Position numbers and translations under genes: made by a program
Shown: one piece after another, positions 1 through 12,330 of the stretch
How positions within the stretch are numbered: the first letter of the stretch is position 1
Layout: each line of letters starts with the position of its first letter
DNA from: Castor canadensis
Taxonomy: Eukaryota; Chordata; Mammalia; Rodentia; Castoridae
DNA: 64,000 bases
Reading direction: 5' to 3'
Assembly (NCBI RefSeq): GCF_047511655.1
Contig: NC_133401.1
Coordinates: 17,792,501 to 17,856,500 of the forward strand
Notes under the pieces: generated by a model
Database searches by the model: none
Seen by the model: the letters and a program-made list of their open reading frames with translations, nothing else
What the model was told of the DNA's origin: nothing

Positions 1-1870
1 GACAGCATCTAGTGTGTGAGGTAGCTGGGGAAGGGGGAAGGGGGAAGGAGGGGAGCTGATGGAGCATTAGATGGGTTTTTGGTTCAGGGGAGTTTGGGAG
101 CTTTTTGCAAAGGGTTACCATGGTCTGGGTATCTAGCCTGCATTTGTTTAGCCATTCTGGGTGGTATCTTAGGAAAAAGAACAGTTGAATGTATGGAACT
201 TTGGTCCACTTTCCATCCTTTTTACAGAACATATCTAATTGAAGAATGATATTATAATTAATGCTCCCTCCTTCTGGCCATCTTTCCTCATCTCCCAGAG
301 GATACTGTGGCCAGGACTGGGTGCGGTAAAACTTGAGTCACTTTTGCTGAAGACTTTCTGGATCAAGATCTTTGCAATGTTTTAATAAGCAGGCAAGGGG
401 GGATCCTTCCTGGATCCTTGAGGCTTGATTTCCCATCTAAAAAGGGAAGCAGGGGAAAATTGGTCACCTTAACAGAGGTTTCTCCTTTTATCTAAGTGTT
501 CCCAGATGAGGAGAAACTCTAGTGGGAGAGGGCATCCTGCTCTTCCTTGCTCCTTCCACTGCCGCTTGTGGGTAAAGCCATGGAGGATTTACAGATAGAT
601 ATCTCAGTTGCACCCACCCTCCTGAGATGATCTTTGACCAATCTCTCATCTATTTTGACTTGCCTGTTTGCCCTGCAACCCAGGTAGGCCTAGTTCTCTT
701 CTACCAGCTGAACGCTTGTAATTAAAAAAATAACTCTATCAAAGGAACCAAGAGGGTTTGCATGGCCAGAAGGAGGACCCCTGTAGAGGCGTGGATGGGG
801 ACTCCTGATGAAGTAGACTTTTGTCCCCCTATATATTCTGTGAGGCATATATGCTTTTTACAAAAAGAGAGCGAGAGCATCTGGAGGCTTTTGCTCCAGT
901 AAGGGGCAAAAAATGGAGACCTGAGGTTTTTGCCTTTTAACTGAGTTTTTTTCTTTCCCTGAGGGCAGGCTGCAGAACCTGTTTAACCAGTTAACCTGAT
1001 GCTTGACAAAAACAGTTAAGCCTAAATTGGAGACTAGCACTTTCTGGTGCCTGTAAGGACTTTTCCCAAACTCCCTAAAGCAGTGAGCTATTAGAGCGAA
1101 AGCAGGGAGGCAGGCGGACACTCATCCTGAACTGCTTGGGAAAGGGGAAGGAGAAGCTGAGGGTTGGCAAAAAAGAGTTTTCAGGCTCAACGCATGAGGG
1201 ATTATTGATCATTCCTGCTGTCCAGGTCGATCCTGCCCAAAGGCAGTACTGGAGCTTTGGAAGCAAGAGGTGACCTCCACTCTCTGGCCACGGAAACCAT
1301 GAAGGAAGCGTAAGAGATCTGATTGTCTGTTTGCCATGGACATGGCTGGAGTGGTCCAAGACTTAGCGCCTTTGGGCTAAGGGTAGGTTAGGAAGTTGCA
1401 TCTCCAGCCTTTGGGTGACACCAGGGAGTGCCCTGGCCAGAACAACTTTTGTGGCTTGAAGACAAACTTTCCTTTCCACCGGCTGTTTTCAGACCTCCTC
1501 TTAAGCTGGGTAGATCTTGAAAGAGAGTGTTAGTGTTTAAGGAGAGGAAAAAAGAAAAAGCCTCAGTGCCCTGAAGTCGAGTTCCAGCCACGTGCATTGA
1601 CAGTGTGGTATAAATCCCCGCCTGGCGTCCAAGTGTCCTCAGATTGCCTGCTGTACAGCTGTAGTGAGCTTGGACCTTTTTCTTCAGTTCCCCAAGGAAG
1701 AAACCTTCCTTAACAAGACAGAGAGAGAGGGAGAAAAGGTCGACCTAAGAGTTCCACCATAGCTAGGCCATGGTGGGGGGGTCTCTCCTGGAAAACAGAC
1801 TCCACGGTCACATTCCTTGGCAGTCTTTCCCAGTTTGGCACAACCTATACCGACTTCAGGTGACGGCTGG
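1..1870. other. SAE1: SAE1 intron, no exon seen; possibly the inside of an old retroviral element
   Basis: No SAE1 exon is visible here: the residues that should precede the exon at 6963 are not encoded in any frame. The stretch lies directly beyond a primer-binding-site-like sequence read on the minus strand (1871-1888), so part of it may be the degraded leader and interior of an endogenous retrovirus-like element. The minus-strand open frames are short and I recognise no gag, protease or polymerase motif in them. Confidence 0.4.
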
Positions 1871-2330
1871 TCCCTTCATGTGTCACCAAATACGATGCAT
1901 GGATGATCCGTGCAGGAATTTCAGGTGCTTAGGGTTCTTGAGCCTGCTCTGAGAATGAAAGCACAGCAGAGGTCGGGAAGATTTTATTTGTAGAGAATTT
2001 AGTTGGAGAAAAAACAAGAGAAAGACTGCATATTGGGGAATGCAGGGGAACCCGGAAACCAGTGATTCTATGGGCCAGGGTGGGGAGTGGGGTTTTATAG
2101 CCTATTTTTGCATTGCCTGAGAATGGAGATGCCTTTCAGATGCAAACAGGGCAAGGGGTTTCCTAGGGAGGAGAAGTGTCTCCTTGACCACTTACCATCA
2201 TTTGGGACCTCCTGCAGTCAGTCCTTCAGTCCTTCAATAAGAACGTGGTTTTGTGTTTTGCTCTTTCATCCAGGCTTTTCATAAGTGTTCTTCAGATCTT
2301 TCCATGTGCTTTGGGGAGCACAGGTTTAAG
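1871..2330 (-). mobile_element. Candidate LTR and primer-binding site of a degraded endogenous retrovirus
   Basis: Read on the minus strand the parts come in LTR order: a TATAAAA box at 2099-2093, an AATAAA signal about 105 bases downstream at 1988-1983, a U5-like stretch, then a TGGTGACAC... sequence at 1888-1871 that resembles a retroviral primer-binding site and ends in GGGA. The upstream edge near 2330 is a guess. No coding remnant is recognisable. It could instead be chance order in an old intron, since no second LTR or target-site duplication was found. Confidence 0.4.
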
Positions 2331-2466
2331 TGACTCCAGTGTTCCTCTTTTTGCTGTGTTGTAATCTGTTGAACCAGTCTGTCACATTGAAGACACTCAG
2401 CTTCCACTACTCTAGAAGTTGTGACTTCTTGGTAGACATAAAGCATGTTAGATTCTGGTTTTCTTC

Positions 2467-2750
2467 TTTTTTTTTTTCTTTCTTTTGTGGTACTGGGGCT
2501 TGAACTCAGATCCTTGCACTAGGCAGGTGCTCTGCCACTTGAGCCTCTGCCAGCTAAATTTTGCAGCTCAGCCTAGGCAGTGCTCTGCCTCTCACGTGGT
2601 CCCCACCTCAGGAAAGCGATACTCACTTGAGAGGACTTGTTAGTAATGTGATTTTCTTTGTTTTTAATGATAGTGGGGTTTGAACCCCGGGCCTCACGTT
2701 TGCGAGGCAGGCACGCTACCACTTGAGCCGCTTCACCAGCCCTTTATTAT
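2467..2750 (-). repeat. Two ID-like tRNA SINEs in tandem
   Basis: Two reverse-strand copies, about 2485-2560 and 2660-2745, each show the inverted B box (ttgaactcag, ttgaaccccg) and the inverted A box (ccacttgagcc). The first follows a T-rich tail. Confidence 0.75.
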
Positions 2751-5700
2751 TAATCTTGAGTGCACGTGAGAGTCAGTGTCTCAGCATGGGATTGTCAGAA
2801 AGGAAAGGGGTGACAGAGGGATCCGAGAGCCAAGGGCATGAAGGTTTCAGGCAGGTGGCAGGTCGGGGGTGCCTCATCTAATTGTCTCCTTGTTCCCTGA
2901 ATGCACTGTTGAGTGTGTCTTCTCTTTGTAAACGCGTTGCCAGTGAGGTGGGCAAGGTAAGTGGTGGTTTTTGCATCCATTCTACTAACATGGTCAAGAT
3001 TGGGTTCATTGTGGTAAGCGGGGATCTCACCCACATGCTAATGAGCACACACTGCTGCCCAAAGCCCATCCCCCTCCACCACAGAGTTCTAGACATGCCC
3101 TGGGTACCAGGGAGCACAGAATTTGCACCCACACAACCCCAAGCTTAAGCCCAGGCCTTTTGTTTTGTTTTGCTTTTTTTTTGTGGACTTCCTTCCCTTT
3201 TCTGCCTCCCAAGTGCACACTTTGGCTCAGTGCCCAAATGCCTAGGTCTGAGGAGGGGGTGTTTTGGCAGGAAAAAGGATGAACTGGGTAGATACACTCA
3301 AGTGTAAAACTTCTTGCTTTGCGGGACAGAAGCAAAGCTGAGAGGAGAAGGGGGATGGGATTTGGACTGTTGTGAAAAAGAATCCTCAAGGAGTGTGAAA
3401 ATTCCAGATTAGAACTTGACCCAAGGCAGTTTTAAAGAAGGTGTATTTGTCAAGGCAAGGATACTTTATCTAACAGCTTGCTGGTGTGACTTGTAACTAC
3501 ATATGTAGCCATGGTCCCTGTGTCTTCACTTATGCTCGCTTCCTAGGGACTGTGCTCAGCTCCCTCCCCTGCCTGCCCTGGAGCTTCCTAACACAGCCAG
3601 GCCTGGCTTTTGTTTTGCCATTCCGTGTCAGTGGGCTGGGCTTCTTGTACAGTAGCTGTGATGATGCCCCGACCCCAAGGAAGTAATCATGAGGAGGTAG
3701 AGGGCCACCAAACACCCGTGAGTGCTGCATCTTCCCTGGCACTTTGAGCTCCGCCTGCCAAATTTTCTTGGTCCTTCGAATGCTTTATAAGCTGCTGGGT
3801 AACTGGCAGACCCAGGCTCTGCTCCTTCCTGAGTTACACCTGTCATTTTCTCTCTTTTTCCCATATCTGGGTTGGAGGGGGAAGAGAGGCAGAAAGATGC
3901 CTACCTCAATAAGTTTGAAATTATATACCTAGGACGGATGTGCCATTTTAAACTTAGCAACAGTAACTCATAGCTGCTTAACTCACTTGGGGATGAGGTG
4001 CCAACCTGATCCCCAGCCAGTCACCTCTGAGCATTTCATTCCATATGTTCTCAAGCAAGGTGTTCTCCACGACACCTTGACCACTGCCCCCCCATCCTGT
4101 AATCCACATCTGCGGCTCTTTGCCGCTGGTCCTCAGGCTGACCTGGGTGTTAGGAGTGTCCATATGGCACAAGGAGCCAGGACAGGACCAGCAAGTCCTG
4201 ATTTTCATGGCCCCGGAACATCGCAAGGCGTGTTTGAGCTCATCTAATGTGTCAGGATTAGACTCCAGTTCCACGCCTCTGGCAAGGGTGCTGTGGATCA
4301 GATGCTTCGAGTGGCTTCCTGGGGTCTGGGTGTGTTCACCAAGAGTGTTAACCCGTGGCTTGAGCACCTCTCCGTTGAGCTTCCTCTTTGCTGTGTGTGA
4401 TTAATATGCATTTTGTGGAGAGGTATTTGAAAACAATGTTACTATCTCATTGCTCATTAAACTTGTAGTCATTTACTTCCAGGTGTGTGGACTAATGGAT
4501 TTGAAGTGTCGTATTTGTCACTGTCATTTACTTTTGTCCTGAGATTGTCCCATGTTGGGCCAGTGGGAGCAGAGCTCCTTTAGGCTGGCTCTTGTGTCTT
4601 CTGGACATGTCCCTTCCTTCTTTGAGCACTTCGTCATGCTGGCACGGTGAGGTACTTAGGTCCCTCTTGTACTGCCTCCCCTGCTTTGAAAACAGCCATT
4701 GCTCTAGGAAGTCATCCCTGAAGGTGGGGAATGGAGTGGTGACTAGGAGACAAGATAAGACAAGATGCAGGGCATCATGGCTTTGAGGCCGTTTTGCAGG
4801 CACAGCTGGTTAGGATTTACACACATTCGCAACTGGTTTTCTCTCTTTTTTCAGTAATAGGATTTTCTTGGCGTTCTTCAGTCACAATAACACAATATCC
4901 AGATTCTGTTTTGACTGATGGACGGGTCTGCAAATGAGGCTTACCCATCCCTCTTAACAGGAAAGGCAAATGCTGCTTCTGCCATGGACCCTCCTGTCTC
5001 CCGTCCCAACTCGTCCCCTTGCCTGGCTTTGTCTTTGCTGCATTGTATGTCTTCTTCATTGGATCTCTTTCTGACTGCCACTTTTCTGTGGCTTCCTTGG
5101 TTTTCACGCAGAATGTTCCTCCCTTTACTGCAGTGCCACCACCTCTGGGACCCTAGGCCTTCTTGTCAGCACTGTCACTCCCCAATGCTGTACCCCCTTT
5201 GCCACCTTTTCTAGAACCACTTTGTCCTTTGGGAGGCAGCTTCTCTGCATCTGTTCTTCATCTGTCCCTGTGCATCACACACGAGGCCCTCTCATCTCCC
5301 ACCACAGCCTCCACTCTTGCCTCGCCTTCCACATGGCAAATCCTCTTCTCTGCTGGCCAGGCCTGACTTACTCCAGCTTCGCCGCGCTCACTTGCTGAGT
5401 TGTTGGCTGTGCACAGGATCAGCCTCTGCTGCTGCCTGGGAGCTCGCACACCACTTTGCCCTGATCCCTCCAAGCACACTTGCCTTCTTTGCCATTTCCA
5501 GAAAATGCCATTTTGGTTTTTTCCAGGAGTGGGGGGGGAAGGGGTTTTAATGTCTTTTGGTCTGAATTATTCAGAAAAAGGAAAGAAAAACCATGTTTTT
5601 CATAACTGCTACCTGCTAATTTTAAAGGGGAATGAGTAATACCCACTTACTGTGCAAATTTTTTTAAACAAAATGTGTTTTGCAGTTTTCACAGTGATTC

Positions 5701-5884
5701 GATTGAGAGCTGGCAGTGAGCTCAGTGGTAGACGCGCAGCGTCCTGGTTCCCACCTCCAGCCAAACAAGAAAGACAGTTCGATGTGGGTTCGTGCTGCCT
5801 CCTCTTAGCTCAGGGATTTTGCAGGCACTATTTCCTTCTCCAGAGCCTGAGCTTTTGGCCCAGCCCCTTCATTCTTTTTCTTTC
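2751..5884. other. SAE1: SAE1 intron, nothing recognised
   Basis: Mostly unique-looking intronic sequence. Open frames here are short and overlap on both strands without coding character. I see no exon, RNA gene or clear repeat. Confidence 0.5.
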
Positions 5885-6088
5885 CTTGTGAGACTGGGTT
5901 TTGAACTCAGGGCTTTGCACTTGCAAAGCAGGCGCTCTACCCTTTGAGCTACACCTCAGTCCATGTTGCTCTGGTTATTTTAGAGATGGAGTTCTCACGA
6001 ACTGTATGTTCAGACTGCCCTCAAACCTCAGTCCTCCTGGTTCTCAGCTGCCCAAGTAGCTGGGATTACAGAAGTGAGTCACTGCACC
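5885..6088 (-). repeat. Composite SINE (linker a)
   Basis: Reverse-strand ID-like arm (inverted B box tttgaactcaggg), then the linker tctggttattttagaga, then a B1-like arm ending gctgggattacag. Confidence 0.8.
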
Positions 6089-6249
6089 CTTCCTCACCTT
6101 TCTTTTTCTTAATAATGTTAGAGTCGCCAAACCATTCTTCTACTGAGAGACATTCAAATTTGGTTGTTTTGTTTAATAATACGAAGGCTTCTATTTACTA
6201 TTTTGTTTGTTTGGTTTTTTGGGTTTTTGTCTGTTGTCTTCCTCTTTGT

Positions 6250-6580
6250 TTTGTTTTTATGATACTGGGTTTGAATACAAGGCCTCTGGCCTCACTTGCT
6301 AGGCAGACACTCTACTATTTGAGCCACACCGCCATCCTGTTTTGCTTCAGTATATTTTCAGATGGGATCTCATGCTTCTTTCGAACAGTGGCTGGCCTCG
6401 AACTTGGATCCTCGTACCTGTGCCTCCTTTGTGGCTGGAATTTCAGCCCTGGATTGCCACATCCTTCTTGTTTGCTAAGATGGGACCTCACTAACTTTTT
6501 GCCCAGGCTGGCCTCAAACCTTGGTCCTCCTGATCTCCATCTCCTGAGTAGCTGGGATTATAGCTGTTGGCCACTGTGAC
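6250..6580 (-). repeat. Composite SINE(s), partly duplicated B1-like arm
   Basis: Reverse ID-like arm at 6255-6340, then two B1-like segments. Both carry 'ctggcctcgaac' or 'ctggcctcaaac', which suggests two overlapping insertions. The long open frame across this block is SINE-derived. Confidence 0.7.
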
Positions 6581-6616
6581 TGTTTTATTGAATTTGTTTA
6601 GATGTACATTCTTTTC

Positions 6617-6705
6617 TTCTGGTGGTAGTAGGGTTTGAACTCAGGACTTCCTCCTTGCTAGGCAGGCACTCTACCACTTGAGTCACTCTGCCTAACCTGA
6701 GGTGT
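6617..6705 (-). repeat. ID-like SINE
   Basis: Inverted B box (gtttgaactcagg) and A box (ccacttgagtcac) in a single monomer. Confidence 0.8.
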
Positions 6706-6962
6706 ACATTCTTGTTCTCCAGAGATGCAGTGTAAATGCAGCTGTAGTTAAAAGAGCCTTTGGGAGTAGCCCTGTCTTCATGTAGGGGGTACATGTCCAT
6801 CACCATGTCGCCAGGGCCCCATGGAGGACATACAGGAGCTTAACAAGCTTTCTTAGATGTCAGTGGCTTCTTTTAGTGATCTGTAGACTCTTAAGTAATG
6901 AAGTTCATTGTGAATGAAAGCACACCTGTTGATTCCTAAGCACTTGTGCCTTGTTTCAACAG

Positions 6963-7068
6963 AAGGTGGTTTTCTGCCCCCTCAAGGAGGCACTGGACGT
7001 GGACTGGAGCGGCGAGAAAGCCAAGGCCACCCTGAAGCGCACCACCTCGGATTACTTCCTCCTGCAAG
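6963..7068 (+). CDS. SAE1: SAE1 exon: SUMO-activating enzyme subunit 1, catalytic-core segment
   Basis: This exon encodes 35 residues plus one base, beginning KVVFCPLKEALDVDW and ending TTSDYFLLQ, which I recognise as SAE1. SAE1 pairs with UBA2 to form the nuclear E1 enzyme that adenylates SUMO and passes it to the UBA2 cysteine. The acceptor is ...caac-AG at 6961-6962 and the donor GTGAGG starts at 7069. The exon starts in phase 0 and ends in phase 1, and it joins in frame to the exon at 23514. The earlier exons, holding the start codon and most of the adenylation fold, lie upstream of the window. Compared with the human protein as I recall it there are only a few conservative changes. Identification is secure. 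Confidence 0.96.
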
Positions 7069-7483
7069 GTGAGGGTCACAGCAAGCCTCCCCACGGCGGG
7101 CTTCGGCTATCTGCTCTGAGTGGAACTCCTCTTCAGCTCTTAGTCCACCTCAGGAGACACTGGGAGACTGAGCAGCACTGAGCTCTGGTTTTAAATCTGT
7201 TGAAATGGCATGCTCCAAGGTTGAGCCTGAGGTAGTAGAGTCACAAATCCAGCAACTTCTCACCACTTTGTTCCTTCAGCATTCTCCCTTGGTCTCAAGG
7301 CTCCTCTCTTGGAGAAGGTGTTTGAGTCCATCTCTGTCCGTTAATGAGCCACTTTTCGGACCCTCATCACTGGTCCTCAGGTTTGTCAGCAGAGCCGTAG
7401 TTGGCTTCTCAGAGGTCCTCCTGTGCCTGGTACTCTGGTACTTTTCACCTTTAGCTTTTAAAATGCCATTTGGAAAGCAGTCA

Positions 7484-7800
7484 CGCTAGGGCTGTAGCTC
7501 AGTGCTACACCCCTGCCTAACATGCCCAAGGAAGGCTCTGAGTTCCAACTACAGCGCCGCAAAAAATAACAAAAAGTAATAGTAATAGCCAGATGCTGAT
7601 GGGTCAGCTATTTGGGAGACTGAGATCAGGAGGATCAAGGTTCAAAGTCAGCCTGGGCAAATAGTTTGTGAGACCCACCCCCCAACTCCAAAATAACCAG
7701 AGCAAAATTGCCTGGAGGTATGGCTCAAGAGGTAGAGCACCTCCTTTGCTAGCGGGAAGCCCTGAGTTCAAACCCCTGTCCAGCTAAAAAGAGAAACAAG
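7484..7800 (+). repeat. ID-like SINE followed by composite SINE (linker a)
   Basis: An ID-like monomer (ggctgtagctcag, about 7484-7565) is followed by a composite with a B1-like arm, the linker aaaataaccagagc, and an ID arm ending gagttcaaacccc. Confidence 0.8.
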
Positions 7801-7925
7801 TTAGTAATAATTTAAAAGACTGATATTTAGCACAATTTTAGAAACAAGAAAACTGAGGCACAAAGATGAATGTTACTCGTGTTCTTAAGACTACATTGCA
7901 ATTAGGTGTAAAAATAACTTGTATT

Positions 7926-8265
7926 GCAGTTGAAGATTGAGCTCAGTAGTATAGTGCTTGCCTGCCAAGTGCAAGGGCCTGAGTTCAGTCCCCAGCACAC
8001 ACACACACACACACACACACAAACAAAAGCTGGGCATGGTGGCTTACCCCTGTAAGGCCAGCCACACAGGAGCTACAGTTTGGGAGTGTTGTGATTTACG
8101 GCCATCCTGGCAAAAAAAAGTGTATGCGAGGTCCCATCTGACAACTAAGCTGGGTGAGTGGCACATGTCTGTACTGTCAACTACAGGGAGGTGTGGGTAG
8201 GGGGATTGCGAGCTAGGATGACCCCAGACCTACCCCCCAAAAAAAGTGAAAGCCTATTTAAAAAT
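7926..8265 (+). repeat. ID-like SINE, (AC)n, and a diverged B1-like arm
   Basis: The ID-like head (gagctcagtagtatag) runs into an (AC)n tract at about 7995-8021 in place of its A tail. A B1-like element (gctgggcatggtggctta) follows. Confidence 0.75.
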
Positions 8266-8280
8266 AATCTAAAATGTCAA

Positions 8281-8365
8281 AGGGCTAAAAGCATGGCTTA
8301 AGTGGAAGAGAGCTCATCTAGCAAGCACGAGGCTCTGAGTGCTGCAAAAATAAAATGAAATAAAA
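8281..8365 (+). repeat. ID-like SINE, worn
   Basis: The A box region (ggcttaagtggaagag) and 'gcaagcacgaggctctgag' are recognisable, followed by an A-rich (aaat)n tail. Confidence 0.65.
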
Positions 8366-8627
8366 TGGCCATGTATTTATTGTATAAAATAACAGAAAAG
8401 CACAAAGAAGAAAAAGTATCGCCTAATCTTTTCCATGGTTGGTATATGCCCCACGTTTTCTGACCGTCACAGTACATAATACAATATTTGCAGAGGATAC
8501 TGGAGTCCTTCAGCCATCTGTTGTGGGCACTGGATCTGTGCGCTCCAGGGATGGAAGGTTTGGTACCTTCATGTCCACAGCTCTTTCTCAGAGAGGTGCA
8601 GCAGAGCTTTTGTTTAGAAAGTGTGCA

Positions 8628-8724
8628 GAAGGGCTGGTGGAGTGGCTTCAGTGGTAGAGCGCCTATCTAGTAAACATGAGGCCCTGAGTTCAAACCCTAC
8701 GCCACCAAAAAATAAATAAATAAA
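8628..8724 (+). repeat. ID-like SINE
   Basis: Starts gggctggtggagtggc, has B box gagttcaaaccc, and ends in an (aaat)n tail. Confidence 0.8.
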
Positions 8725-8730
8725 GTACAT

Positions 8731-10561
8731 AAAACGTCCCACATAACTCGTAAGAAGATAATGCTAGACATCACCTTTACCCTTATCTGTGAATAAAACA
8801 TGTCCCATGCTAACTAACGGTCTTAAGAAGACTGACGGGGGAGGTTGGGGGTGGACTATTGAAATGTCCGTTCCTGTGGGGGTGAAATGGTTCAGCGGGA
8901 ATGCGTGTTGGGCACATGTGTGGGCAGCCGTTAGCAGGCGCCCCTCTGGCATGTGGGACTCGTGGAGGATGTGCTCGCTGGAGCAGGAGCAGTGGCTTCC
9001 CCGGCCAGGATGGAGAGCATGGGAGGAGCCCTGCACACTGAGACCTTCAGGAAACAGGAGCCAGGAATCTAAAGGTTCCAGGTGTAACATGAGCCCCTCT
9101 AACTGCTGCTCACGAAAGGAGCTACCTGATCCAGTAAGTCTCTATTGGGACCATCTGGCAGTGTCTGGAGGCATTCTTGGCTGTTACAGCTGGGTAGTGA
9201 CACATTCCTGGCATCTAGTGGATAGAGGCCAGGGGCGTAGCTAAAGATCCCACAGGGCACTTGGTAGCCCCCATGATAGAGTGTTATCTGGCTCGAAATG
9301 ATTTAATCCATGTCAATGCCCAGCATGTCCTGAGGTAGTGCAGTGAAAGCTAAAGTTGAGGGTTTAGACCTAAGCTGCCCCGTGTGCACATGCTTGCATG
9401 AGCATGCTCACACTTCTTAAACTATGGAAAGCCTGGGGCCGTGGGAGGGAGGGGTCTGCCCATCTTACCGGCTGCATACTATACCATCGTGTGTAGCCAG
9501 CTCACCTTGAAAGGCAGATCTCCTAGTCCTTGGCATGAATTCCGAGAACCTCGCTAGAAATGTGACTGCTGAGGTCTTAGTGATGGCCTGTTGTCACCCG
9601 GCCATTCCTCATTACCATGGATTGTGTGGCTCTGATTTTGTTTCCACTGGGTAGTGGAGCACATAGTGGCGCTCAGTGAGTGAATATTTTTGTGTCTGTG
9701 GCTGGTTTTGCTTGTCTGCTGGTTTGCTGCCTGCCTGATGGTGTCCTCGCAGAGCCATCTTCCTGCCACTAGGTAGGTGTTTCTGCTGCCCATTCATAAT
9801 GGAGCCTCCGTAAAGCAGTGGCGTGCGTGTGTGTGTGCGTGTGTGTGCACACGCTTGGGTGTTGAGTGTTTTTCCAGTTTACTTACTAGGATAGTGGCGA
9901 GACTGAACGCTTCCTGCTGCATTTTCCCACTGTCTCAAAAGCTGCTTGGCCATCTGAGCAGAAAGGTCTTGTCTTGTTATTCTCCCGTGGTATGTTGCAA
10001 AACATGAAGCATGAGCCGGCTTCCTGTGGCAAAGTTGACTTTGATTTGTCCTTTTTGAGGTTACTGTGAGTTCATCATAACAGGGGTACTAAAAATAGCG
10101 GGTCTGTGTGGAAACTGTACTCTTACCATGGTGAACAAAAACATGCAGGGGCACAGGAAGAGCCAGACGTCAGGTCAAATGAGGGACTTAGGGAGGGACA
10201 CCCCTCGGCAGTCTTGACGTCCTCAGCCTCTCTTCGCGTGAGTTCTGGAAAGGTGGCGTCCGTGAGCCAAGGGATTGAATCTGGAAGTGATCGACCAAAC
10301 ATTTATGAGCACCTGCTGTTTGCCAGACTCCAGGGCGGGTATCTTCAGAGGAGGAAGAGCAAGTCTTCTTCCCAGTGAAAACGACAAACACAAATAACTG
10401 TACACCTGTGAGGACAGCCATCCAGGAGGCTAGGGACAGAGCTCTGGAGTGGTTCTGTTCTCTTGTCAGCAGCTCGGAATTACTCCATAGTGATCAAAGC
10501 ATGCTGTTTCCGGAGCTCAGGGAGCTGAGTCCAGCCATCTCTGGATGCCCATGACAGTCTT
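8731..10561. other. SAE1: SAE1 intron, no gene seen
   Basis: No exon or clear transposon was recognised. A short alternating purine-pyrimidine (TG)n tract lies at 9821-9854. Confidence 0.5.
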
Positions 10562-10762
10562 TGGTTTAGTTTTTTAGCGGGACTGTGGTTGAACTCAGGT
10601 CTTCGTGCTTGCAAAGCAGATGTTTTACCATTTTATTCTGGTTATTTTGGAGATTGGGGGGGGCTCATGAACTATTTGTCTGAAGTGGTCTCACACCTCA
10701 ATCTTCCTGATCTCAGCCTCCCAAGTAGGGTAGGGTTACAGGCATGAGCCACTGGCCCCTAG
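10562..10762 (-). repeat. Composite SINE (linker a)
   Basis: Reverse ID arm (ggttgaactcagg), linker tctggttattttggaga, and B1-like arm ending ttacaggcatgagccac. Confidence 0.8.
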
Positions 10763-10949
10763 CCAGCCATGCTTGCTCAGTGGTGGTGAGGAGCAAGAAT
10801 GCTGCAGGTAAAGGTGTAGGGCAGTGCTTAATGGGAACTGGCAGTGGCCTCTCACTGGATGAGATGCTAGAACCACTCAGAAGTTGTTTACACAGCAGAT
10901 TCCCAGATTCTAGCTCATTAATTGAATCAAAATAACAAGAAGTTACCTG

Positions 10950-11110
10950 CATCCTTTTTTCTTTTCCCTCCCTCCTTCCTTTGCTTCTTCCTTTTCTCTC
11001 TTCTCTTCTCTTCCAGCATATTGCTTTGTAGCCCACAGTCTTTGGAGTTTCCATCCTCCTGCCTCAGCCTATGAGTGCTGGGCTTACAGGCATGCACCTT
11101 CACACTCAGC
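10950..11110 (-). repeat. Pyrimidine tract plus B1-like SINE end
   Basis: A C/T-rich run at 10950-11010 is followed by a reverse B1-like end (cctgcctcagcc...gctgggcttacaggcatgc). Confidence 0.65.
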
Positions 11111-11679
11111 TGCATCTTATTTTTTTCTAAAACTTTCAGGTTTTTGATAGATCATTCAAGTTATTAGGGGAAACCACGAACATAAGAGAAGGGTAACCTA
11201 TATACTGAAGCAAAGCCTCAGGATGAAAAAAGTTTACTCATTTGTTTACTCTTTTGTGATTTTAGGTAAATGTGTATTAAGTGCTTACTTCACATGGCAA
11301 CATTGTACCTCAGTACAACAAAAGGAAGTAACCTGACTAGCTCTTGGACCCAGTGTTTTCACTGCGTACCTTTTGATGAAAGAAGGAACTCTAAATATTG
11401 AACTGTACTTTGCTTTCCAGAGTTTGTGGGTTAGCAGTTCTGGAAACTACTGCCTTCTTCCACTCAGTAGAACCAAGTCTTCTTGGAGAACGGGATAGAA
11501 AAGTTACAGGTGAGCTTGGAGCATCCTGCTAGGTCAGAGAGCAAGGAAATGCTTTAGCAGTGGGAGAGCGTGCCAGGTGAGGCGAGTGCTAGGCAGCATG
11601 AAGAAGTGGCGAGCAGTTAGAGACCACGTTGGACCACCACCATCGTCGTCACTGTTCCAGTGAAGAGTTACCAGCTGTG

Positions 11680-12330
11680 CGGAGCTGTAGCTCCGTGGTT
11701 GAGCACTTCCCTAGCATGCTCAAACACCTTAGTTGAGCACCACAAGGGGAAAAATTTATCAGTGAAGTGAGGTGTGATGGCACACACTGGTAATCCCAGA
11801 GCTCAGGAGACTGAGGTGGGGAGATCACATGAGCCTCAGAATTTGAAACCAGCCTGGGGAACACAGCGAGACCTCATCTCAGAAACAGCAACAGCCAGGG
11901 AATACACTCAGATATTCCACCTCATTGAGCTGTGTATAGTGACGCACTGCTGTAGTTCCAGCACTTGGGAGTCCAAGGCAGGACGATCACTTGAGCCCAA
12001 GTTGCAAGACCCTGTCTCAACAGAAAAGAAGAAAACGAAGCGTCTGTGGGTGCTAAAGCTAATAAGGTGTTCAGTGAAACAGGATGAGGCGTCACCTGAC
12101 AAGATGCGCTTAACTACAGAGAGAGTGTGGCTGTTGAGCCTGGCACAAGGCTCAACTGATAGTTCGCCTGCCTGTCGAGTGCAAGCCCTGAGTTCAAATT
12201 TCAGTACTACCAAAAAAACATTACAGAGAGACCTGGGGGGCTGGTGATATACCTTGTAGCAGAGCACTTGCCTCACGTACATAAGGCCCTGTGGTCCATC
12301 CCCAGCGTGCACACACACACACACACACAG
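11680..12330 (+). repeat. SINE cluster: ID-like, two B1-like, two ID-like
   Basis: In order: ID-like (11680-11755), B1-like (11763-11895), B1-like (11925-12035), ID-like (12135-12222), and ID-like ending in (AC)n (12232-12330). All are forward strand. The longer open frames on both strands here are made of these elements. Confidence 0.75.

Noticed and set aside
1608-1620. Plus-strand TATAAATCCCC near 1609 as a promoter
   Set aside because: No other promoter element or exon is near it, and the surrounding candidate LTR signals are on the minus strand.
5944-6579. 211-codon plus-strand frame
   Set aside because: It is a readthrough of reverse composite SINEs and contains their typical LGLNTRP/LELGSS-like translation.
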